NCBI RefSeq assembly: GCF_030272615.1
Contig: NC_081412.1
Location: 40,604,791-40,668,790 of the forward strand
Reading direction: 5' to 3'
Source of the DNA: Cryptomeria japonica
Taxonomy: Eukaryota; Streptophyta; Pinopsida; Cupressales; Cupressaceae
Length of the DNA: 64,000 nt
Under the pieces are notes generated by a model. It saw nothing but the letters and a program-made list of their open reading frames with translations, was not told the origin of the DNA and ran no database searches. Positions 56,665-64,000 of the stretch are shown piece after piece. Numbering within the stretch: position 1 is the first letter of the stretch; the number at the start of each line of letters is the position of its first letter. The position numbers were made by a program, and so were the translations under genes.

Positions 56665-57643
56665 CATGTAAGTGGAAATTAGAACAAACCCAGGTATGTA
56701 GGATTGATTAATTTAGAAAATCAAATAATTGGAAATAAAAATCAAGGTGTTATGACTAGAGGAATATTGGAAAATGAAGAGGTATGTTTAATTTCTCAAG
56801 TTGAACCATCATCTGTTATTGAAGCATGTCAGGACAAACATTGGATAAAAGCAATGGAAGAAGAATTAGAACAAATTGAATAGAATAACACTTGGACATT
56901 AGCTCCCTGGCTTAAAGACAGAAATGTAATTGGAACTAAATGGGTATATAGAAATAAACTTAATTAGGATGGTGAAGTAATCAGAAACAAAGCAAGATTA
57001 GTTTGTAAAGGTTATTCACAAAAAGAAGGAATTGACTATAATGAAACCTTTGCACCAATAGCCAGAATTGTGGTAGTTAGATTATTTCTTGCATTCGCAG
57101 CTCACAAGAACTATAAATTTTATTAGATGGATGTAAAATGTGCATTTTTGAATGGAGATCTTGAGGAGGAAGTTTACATTGAACAACCTGATGGATTTTC
57201 TTTGATAAATGATAAGGATATAGTTTGCAGGTTAAGGAAAGATTTATATGGATTGAAGCAAGCTCCCAGAGCTTGGTATGCTAGATTGGATAAATATCTT
57301 CTAAAGCTTGGTTACACAAAAGGTAATGCTGACAATAATTTGTATTACAAAGTTACCAATGATGATATTTTGGTTATTGAAGTATTTGTGGATGATATCA
57401 TTTTTGGAGGTGAAGAAGGATTATGTAAAGACTTTGCTAGCCAGATGCAAAAGGAATTTGAAATCTCTATGATTGGGGAGATAATAAATTTCTAGGTTTG
57501 CAGATTTCACAAACAGATAAAGGCATATTCATATGTCAAACAAAATACTTGAAGGAACTTTTGAAGAAATTTGGTATGGAAAACTCCAAACCGGTAAGTA
57601 CTACTATGACTACAACTGATAGATTGACATTGAAGGATGATTA
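56665..57643 (+). pseudogene. C2 reverse transcriptase, cut by C3
   Basis: Motifs: [77 protein letters not shown] and [13 protein letters not shown]. TAGs near 56881, 56965 and 57124 fall in otherwise conserved motifs. A one-base shift near 57487 moves the thumb region (FLGLQISQTDKG) to another frame. Coding stops at 57643, where TGTTAGTTAG of C3 begins after GATTA. Confidence 0.88.
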
Positions 57644-59167
57644 TGTTAGTTAGATGAGAGGGGGGGTGAATCAGATAACCTTAATAATGATTACTCTAAT
57701 CAGATTCAACCTCAGTAGCATTTACTTGATATGCAACTTATGACTGTAAATCATTCAAACTCATAAATAGATAAACATGAAACATTAAATCACATTTGAC
57801 ACAAGATTTAATGTGGAAACCCTAATAGGGAAAAGCCACTATGGGATTTCAGACCCACAAGAAAAATATACTCTTCTAGAGTATGCGCGGTTAAAAGAAA
57901 ATCCTATTAAATATTACATACACATTGCTATATGTGACCCGGTTAAGGGATTTCCCTCAGACCTGTTAGAATCTTCACTTTGTTAGAAGTGACCTTGTCA
58001 AAGGATTTAAAACACTCATTCAGAATGTTACCTTCCAAGAGGATTTACAAATAAGACTGTTAAGTCCACTCGGTTAAGAGATTTCCTATCACTTACAAAC
58101 ATAAATAACAGTAATGAAATATATCTGCAACTTCACATCTAAAATGTTAAAGCAGATTCTATGTGCTCAATATGCTCAAGATAATCTTGTCATAAGACTT
58201 ATCTTTCTCCTAGCTGGGCTTCTCAATCTGTTCTTCAATCAGATATTCAATCTTCTATACTCGGTAATCACCTCTGTAGCATCACTATGCTTTAGTTTGC
58301 CCGCTTTTTTGTTCAACAACATTACTCTTTATTTATAAGCAATTCCCAGCCACTTAATCTCCTTAATCACATTTCCCATGATTAATCTTAGCCATCAGAT
58401 CTTCAAACTTGACTAGGTTCATTGTATCCTTCGATCTAAAAAATGTTTTATCTTGCCTTGAAACTTGTATGTCTTTCTTGGTAATTGTGTCTAGTTAGGA
58501 CCGTTCAATCTATGTTGTAGATCTTACTCTTGAATTTTAATTTTTGTTGATCCTTAACAAACTTCTTGCATAACATTCCTATCTTCAATAAACCTCCAGC
58601 TCATTGGCATCCTTCATTAAATAATGTATACACTTTATTTAATGCATTCTATTATTGCTCGGTTGATACTCGGTTACTACTGAACTTTACTCGGTAGACA
58701 TTCTCTTTTCGGTGACTTTTTCATTCATTAACCGACATGGGTAACCTTGGAGTTTACTGACTAGCTCTTTGCTCGATAAAATAGAATAGTATCAAACCTT
58801 TACTCATTCTATTGCATGAAATATTTTCTCCTACTTGTTCAGTCTTTGAATACACATATATAGGATTTCAAAACAATCAAAACATCATAATCTCATCACT
58901 GTCAGACTCGGTAATAGTTTCCCATTGAATAACTTATTACTCCCCTTCATTTTCACATCCTTTCTATGTCACTTACTGACATCTTTATACTCATCAAAAC
59001 ATACATTTTAAGATATGGCAACATCATACTGAATCAGAAAATCAATTGCTTGACATCGATGACAAAATAATAATATTAAGACAATAATCATCCTTTATCA
59101 ATTATATCATTCATCTCCAACAACCTTCTCAATATCATCAACCATCAAACTTATTGTAATGCCAACA
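57644..59167 (-). repeat. C3 3' LTR (1,524 bp)
   Basis: Plus-strand ends are TGTTAGTTAGATGAGAG and GTAATGCCAACA. It contains GAGAGGGGGGGTGAATCAG and the hairpin region with GTGGAAACCCTAATAGGG (57813-57830). It matches the partial LTR at 63769-64000 with few differences. Confidence 0.92.
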
Positions 59168-59531
59168 ATCTCCCCCTTTGGCATTGATGGCAATACGAAC
59201 TTGATTTATTTTCAGTTGATTCAAACTACTATTCTTCTCCTATTATCCTTGAGCTATAAATAATCATCTCCTTTTTGTAACCTTTTCCTATTTGATAATC
59301 TTCTCCCCCGTTGACAACAATGCCAAAAGTAAGACTGATCCATAATTACTCCCCCTGTGAAGTACTTTCCTTGCAGTTCAAACATATACAAATGTATCTC
59401 GGTCAGAGAAACTTGTCTTTATTTACTGTATCCTACACAACTTTAGACATCCTTCTAAAGTGTGTAAATCAACATCAACTTACAAATAGTATTCTTTGGA
59501 GTCATAGAATTGATGTTGTCATCAAACTCTC
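59168..59531 (-). other. C3 polypurine tract and 3' untranslated region
   Basis: TGCCAAAGGGGGAGAT (minus) abuts the LTR. A second, weaker copy around 59300-59328 reads TGTCAACGGGGGAGAAG. No gene is seen before the RNase H stop. Confidence 0.75.
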
Positions 59532-60743
59532 TCAAAGAGTGCTAGATAGGGGTAGGACCCCTAACTTACTTCTAAGATACTCAAAAGTGTCCCTTGGCAG
59601 TGGCTTTGTGAAGATGTCTACAATTTATTCTTTTGTGCTAACATATTCCAACACAACATTCTTTTCTTGAACTTATTCTCTAAGATAATGGTACTTTATA
59701 GAGATATATTTTGTCTTAGAGTGCATTACCGGATTCTTTGAAATGTTAATAGCACTTGTATTATCACAACATATAGTTACTAGCCTAGTAACTGTCTCAT
59801 TCATTCCTTCCAATAGTTGTTTGATCCATGCTATATTGGTACAATTCAATGTTGCAGTGACATATTCAGCTTCAGTTGTTGACTGTGAAATGCATCCTTG
59901 TTTCTTGCTAGGCCAACTTACTAGTCTTTCTCCCAAAAAGAAAGCTCCACCGCTTGTGCTTTTCCTGTCATCAATATTTCCTACCCAATCAGCATCAGTA
60001 TAGACTTTTAAGTCAAAATCATTCCTCTTTTCATATAGTAGACCATAATCTTCAGTGCCTCTCAAATATCTAAAAATTCTCTTGACTGTTGTCATATGAG
60101 TTTTTTTTGGATATGCATAAAATCTTGCAGTTATACCTACTGCATGTGCTATATCAGGCCTGCTGTGAACTACATATTGCAACTTTCCAATCATAGATCG
60201 GTAAAGTGTCTCATCAATAGATGCAAATTCATCATTCTTTGATAGTTTAAAATTAGTAGTCATAGGAGTACTTACAGGTTTAGAATCCTCTATTCCAAAT
60301 TTCTTCAAGATTTCCTTTTTATACTTGGATTGAGTAATAAAAATCCCATTTTTCATTTGCAGTATTTGTAAACCTATAAAATACTTTATCTCATTGATTA
60401 ATGACATCTCAAATTCTTTGCACATTTCATTTCCAAAGTTCTTACATAAAGAATCATTTCCACAAAAAATAATATCATCAACAAATATGGCTGACATCAA
60501 TATTCCATTCTCATCATTCTTCATATACATGTTGTTGTTCTCACTAGTCCTTATAAATCTAATCTTTAATAAGTAAGAGTGCAACCTTTCATACCATGCT
60601 CTAGGTGCTTGCTTTAGACCATATAAAGCTTTGTTCAACTTACATACCTGATCTTTATTCTTCTCTTTAATAAATCCTTCAGGCTGTTCAATATAGACTT
60701 CTTCTTCTAGTATACCATTCAAAAATGCAGATTTAACATCCAT
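59532..60743 (-). pseudogene. C3 reverse transcriptase (C-terminal two thirds) and RNase H
   Basis: The open segment 60743-59673 carries VDIKSAFLNG-type [52 protein letters not shown] and MIGKLQYVVHSRPDI. RNase H follows: VYTDADWVGN, SQSTTEAEY, CCDNTSAINI and YISIKYHYLRE. A TAA at 59673 and a later TAA precede the C-terminal FTKPLPRDTF and LGVLPLS, with the final stop at 59532. Confidence 0.92.
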
Positions 60744-60836
60744 TTGATATACCTTGAAATTTTATGTAAGCAGCATATGCCAACAATGTTCTTACACCTT
60801 CAAGTCTTACTATAGGTGAAAAAGTCTCTCCATAGT

Positions 60837-61826
60837 CTATTCCTTCTTCTTGAGCATAACCTTTGCAAACTGGGGCTTTGCTTTATTCTGAATGACCTCA
60901 CCTTTTTCATTTAGCTTATTCCTGAAAATCCACTTTGTACCAATTACATTTTTCTCTTCTGGTCTTGGAACCAGTGTCCATGTTTCATTTTTCTTGATTT
61001 GATCAATCTCTTCTGTCATAGCATTCACCCATTCTTCATTGCTTAATGCCTCTTTTACTATCCTTGGTTCAAATTTGGATATCAGACATGTGTTGTGTCT
61101 TAGTTTGCTCCTTGTCATCACTGAAGCATCCTTATCTCCTATAATCTGACTTGATGCATGATTTCTTCTAACATATTTTGCTAATATAGGCTCGGTAGGC
61201 TCAGGATGATCTTCTTCATCACTCAGTAACTGAGTATTTTCTTCATTGGCTTTCTCGATAAAACTTGTCGGTTGTACATATACAAACTCTTCATAATCTT
61301 CTAGTTCTTTGGAGTTTCCTTCATCATTCCTTTTTGCAAATTCATCAATTTTCACATTTGCACTTTCCACAATTTTGTTAGATGATTTGATCAGACATTT
61401 AAATACTTTACTCCTAGAGGAATAACCAAGAAATGTTCCTTCCTCGCTTTTCTGATCAAATTTTCCATTTCTATCATCTTTGTGAACATAACATCTACTT
61501 CCAAATATTTTAAAATAACTTACATTTGGTTTCTTGTCATACCAGATTTCATAAGGTGTCTTCATAGTTCCTTTCTTCAGTTGTACTCGGTTCAAGGTGT
61601 AAACTGCAGTGCTTATTGCTTCTCTCCAAAATATTTGAGGTACTCTCTTTTCTATCATCAAAGTTCTGGCACAATCTACAATTGATCTATTCCTTCTTTC
61701 ATCTATTCCATTTTGTTGTGGTGTCCTTGGTGCTGACACTTGTCTCTTTATACCATGATCATTGCAAAATAAGTTAAATTCATCAGAAATGAATTCTCCT
61801 CCTCTATCAGATCTAAGACATTTCAA
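60837..61826 (-). pseudogene. C3 integrase C-terminal part, linker and RT N-terminus
   Basis: It starts at SDRGGEFISDEF (integrase core). Then come PQQNGIDERRNRSIVD with the third acidic residue, IFWREAISTAVYTLNR, IFGSRCYVHKDD and GTFLGYSSRSK. An acidic linker (EENTQLLSDEEDHPEP) follows, then RT WVNAMTEEIDQIKKNETW and NVIGTKWIFRNKLNEKG. A one-base insertion after QNKAK moves the next RT motif out of frame, and a second change near 60760 restores it. Confidence 0.88.
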
Positions 61827-62830
61827 CTATCTTCCTGTTTCTCTTTCAACTCTTTCCTTATACCATTTAAACATTTGAAAAGCTTCTGATTTCTCTTTTA
61901 GAAACATAACTGACATCATCCTTGAGTAATCATCCACAAATAATATGAAGTATTTATCACCATAGTAACTTTGAACTTTCATAGGACCACAAAGATCAGT
62001 GTGTACAAGATCTAAAATTCCTTTAGAAGTGTAAGAATTACTTGTAAAGCTTGATTTGTCATCTTACCCATCTGGCATCCTCGACATATTACATTCTCAA
62101 GTTTCTCCATGCTTGGTAGACCTCTTACACGATGCTTCTTACTTATTTGGATCAGATTATCAAAATTTACATGACAAAACCTTTTATGCCATAACTAGGT
62201 ATCTTCTATTTTTGCATACAGATAATTGTTCCAAGTTGAGTCAAGGTGAAATGTATTACCTCTTGTTTGAGTCTTGGTAGCAGCCAACTTTCCATGTTTG
62301 TCATGAACTTTAACAATTCCTTTCTGAAATTCTATTTGGTATCCTGTACTATTTAGCTGTGCTACACTCAACAAATTGTATTTCAGACCTTCAACCCAAT
62401 ATACATCATCACATTTAGCATTGTCAAGAAGTGTGATAGAACCTTTACCTTTCATAGGACATGGTGCATCATTACCAAATCTTACATAACCTCCATCATA
62501 ATCTTCTTATTTAACAAACTTGTGTTTATCACCTGTCATGTAATATGAGCATCCACTATCTATGATCCAAGAATCATTTTTATTTATGTGTGATATTAAG
62601 GCTTTTTCTTCACACCTTTCTTCATCTGATCCATCTTTGATAGGCACATATACAACTTCCTCTATCTCAGTCTCATCAAATTTATCATCATTGGATTCCT
62701 CATCAGCTACTAGGCATGTCTTTCTTTCTCTCCTTTTGAAGTCTCGGTGTCTTCTATATTGGTTGTCTTTCTGTCTGCCATCTCGGTAATCTTTCTTTTC
62801 ATCATCTTTGTCAAGACAGTTAGAAGCCAT
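61827..62830 (-). pseudogene. C3 protease and integrase N-terminal part
   Basis: The segment 62830-62507 holds an arginine-rich stretch (RRHRDFKRRERK) and the protease [15 protein letters not shown]. 62455-62195 holds KGKGSITLLDNA, YWVEGLKYNLLSVAQL and GNTFHLDS. After a TAG at the Trp position come LWHKRFCHVNFDN and CRGCQMGK near 62060-62190. Between 61827 and 62060 the integrase core (LCGPMKVQS, FILFVDDYSRMM) continues in another frame. Confidence 0.82.
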
Positions 62831-63723
62831 ATGTCCAATTTTATCACAGTTAAAACATTTTAAGGTAACTTCCCTTTATACTTACCTTTGCCTCTCGGTA
62901 ACCTTCTGGCCAATAATGCTTCAAACTCTTCTTGCTTTTTGATTTCCTCATTTAGTTTGTGTACTTCTTCCCTGATTTTGTGAAATCTCTCACTTGCTCC
63001 ATTGTGATTTCCTTCGGTATACTTAGACATTCTATCATTGTAATCTTCAGATTCACTGAGATGAAAAGAATTGAATGCCGATTCAACTTTGTTTACCGAA
63101 GACCCACTGTTATCAAAATTACTTAACTCAAAAGCATGTAGCTTACCGATAGTAGCATCCAAAGAGACTGACATGTTTGGTACAAACCTCAATTCATTTA
63201 TTGCATAGACTCTAATGACATAAGCAGGTAGAAGTGTTCTTAGAAACTTACTTGTTACATCCTTTTCTTCAATAGTTCCTCCCGCTCCTTTGATTTGATT
63301 GACAGTTTCCTTCAACCTTGTACTATATTGGATTATGTTTTCACCTTCATTCATTCTCATGGATTCAAGTTGTCCTCTTAGACTGTCTACTTTTTCTCTT
63401 TAAACATGTTCATCTCCACCATACACAGATGTGAGCTTATTCCACATTACTTTGGCATCATTATAACCTTCTAGATCATTAAAATCTAAGTCAGTCAAAG
63501 TTGATGTTATCTCTATCATTGCTTGAATGTGTTCTTTCTTTTCCTTTATTTCTTCAATTGTCATAGGGTAGGTTCTAGGTGCACTATAATCATTCTTGAG
63601 ATAATATGTTGCATATTCTCTAATTCCTGATAAGTGTAGCTTCATCCTTTTCTGCCATGTGGTGAAACTTGACTTGTTCAGCTTTGGTGCATCCCTTTTA
63701 TACATCTTCAGATAATGCCTCAA
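62831..63723 (-). pseudogene. C3 gag
   Basis: The segment 63723-63400 (MRHYLKMYKRDAPKLN, TTWQKRMKLHL, DAKVMWNKLTSVYGGDEH) is followed after a TAA by 63360-62860 (MRMNEGENIIQYSTRLKE, LPAYVIRVYAINELR). The knuckle CFNCDKIGHMASNC is coded near 62820-62865 after a one-base change in a T-run that moves it into the protease frame. UBN2-type copia gag. The frame is open upstream to the PBS. Confidence 0.86.
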
Positions 63724-63747
63724 GTACCCTTGAATTTTTTCTTCCAG

Positions 63748-63767
63748 AGTCCAAGCTCTGATACCAA
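63748..63767 (-). other. C3 primer-binding site
   Basis: The minus strand reads TTGGTATCAGAGCTTGGACT beside the LTR, an unmutated initiator-tRNA-Met site. Confidence 0.9.
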
Positions 63768-63768
63768 T

Positions 63769-64000
63769 TGTTAGTTAGATGAGAGGGGGGGGTGAATCAG
63801 ATAACCTTAATAATTATTACTCTAATCAGATTCAACCTCGGTAGCATTTACTTGATATGCAACTTATGACTATAAATCATTCAAACTCATAAATAGATAA
63901 ACATGAAACATTAAATCACATTTGATACCAAATTTAACATGGAAACCCTAATAGGGAAAAACCACTGTGGGATTTTAGACCCACAAGAAAAATATACTCT
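63769..64000 (-). repeat. C3 5' LTR, first 232 bp in the window
   Basis: It begins TGTTAGTTAGATGAGAG and matches 57644-57870. It is cut by the window end. Confidence 0.9.

Larger units (their letters stand above)
53013..57643 (+). mobile_element. C2: Ty1/copia element, interrupted by C3
   Basis: Plus-strand order: 5' LTR (53013-54151), PBS, gag, protease, integrase, RT. It is broken at 57643 by the C3 LTR, soon after the RT catalytic region. The left target copy is GGTTC. The 3' part should continue beyond C3. Its LTR and gag are distinct from C1 and C3, so this is a third copia family. Confidence 0.9.
57644..64000 (-). mobile_element. C3: Ty1/copia element, 5' LTR runs past the window end
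   Basis: The 3' LTR (57644-59167), PPT, RNase H, RT, integrase, protease, gag, PBS and the first 232 bp of the 5' LTR are in the window. The left target copy is GATTA (57639-57643). LTR ends are identical where both are visible. Coding parts have several single-base shifts, two of which cancel around 60750-60880. It is the youngest insertion on the right side by nesting. Confidence 0.92.

Noticed and set aside
1-64000. Bacterial-type systems such as CRISPR arrays, phage genes or operons
   Set aside because: The sequence is eukaryotic repeat DNA throughout; short repeats found are LTR or leader tandem repeats without spacer structure.

Overview
This window looks like plant nuclear DNA from a repeat-dense genome. 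I see no convincing host gene, rRNA, tRNA or CRISPR array in 64 kb. Almost every base can be placed in a nest of LTR retrotransposons: Ty3/gypsy elements of the Tat type on the left half, and Ty1/copia elements plus a pol-less LTR family on the right half. Long LTRs (0.9-1.9 kb), old and decayed copies, deep nesting and the absence of genes suggest a giant genome. A gymnosperm (conifer-like) source is my inference, partly because the long ORF of the pol-less family resembles, from memory, hypothetical proteins of conifer assemblies. No search was possible.

Layout. (1) Tat-A, 1-13949, minus strand: 3' region cut by the window edge, then INT, RT with two RNases H, a G-patch/linker segment, gag-protease, a long leader with a ~620-bp duplication, PBS and a 1.95-kb 5' LTR. 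(2) Tat-B, 13950-17236, minus: an older element whose gag N-terminus was cut by Tat-A. (3) Tat-C, 17371-34141, plus: 5' LTR, leader, gag-pol in one decayed frame, an antisense ORF with a plant mobile domain, PPT and a 3' LTR that stops near its own transcription start. (4) A copia-type LTR fragment, 34142-35148, plus. (5) N1, 35149-41052, minus: an LTR element with gag-like zinc knuckles and a ~1,060-codon unknown ORF but no pol. (6) N2, 41058-53012, minus: a second copy of the same family. Its 3' LTR holds a solo LTR (S1, 41365-42787) and a full copia element (C1, 43268-50869, TSD GATGT). (7) C2, 53013-57643, plus: a copia element inserted in the N2 ORF. (8) C3, 57644 to the window end, minus: a copia element inserted in the C2 RT/RNase H region.

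Insertion order read from the nesting: Tat-A is younger than Tat-B; S1, C1 and C2 are each younger than N2; C3 is younger than C2. The copia-type elements use TGGTATCAGAGC-like primer sites, as is usual for initiator-tRNA-Met priming. The Tat elements share an unassigned site beginning TGGTGAACCC. The coding frames are mostly continuous and broken by stops, many of them TAG where a relative has Gln or Trp, as expected for methylated silent elements.

The most interesting items are the N family (gag plus a long unknown ORF, two copies, no pol), the antisense plant-mobile-domain ORF in Tat-C, a TAG at the same codon in front of RT in both Tat elements, and an LTR hairpin that covaries across the copia-type families.
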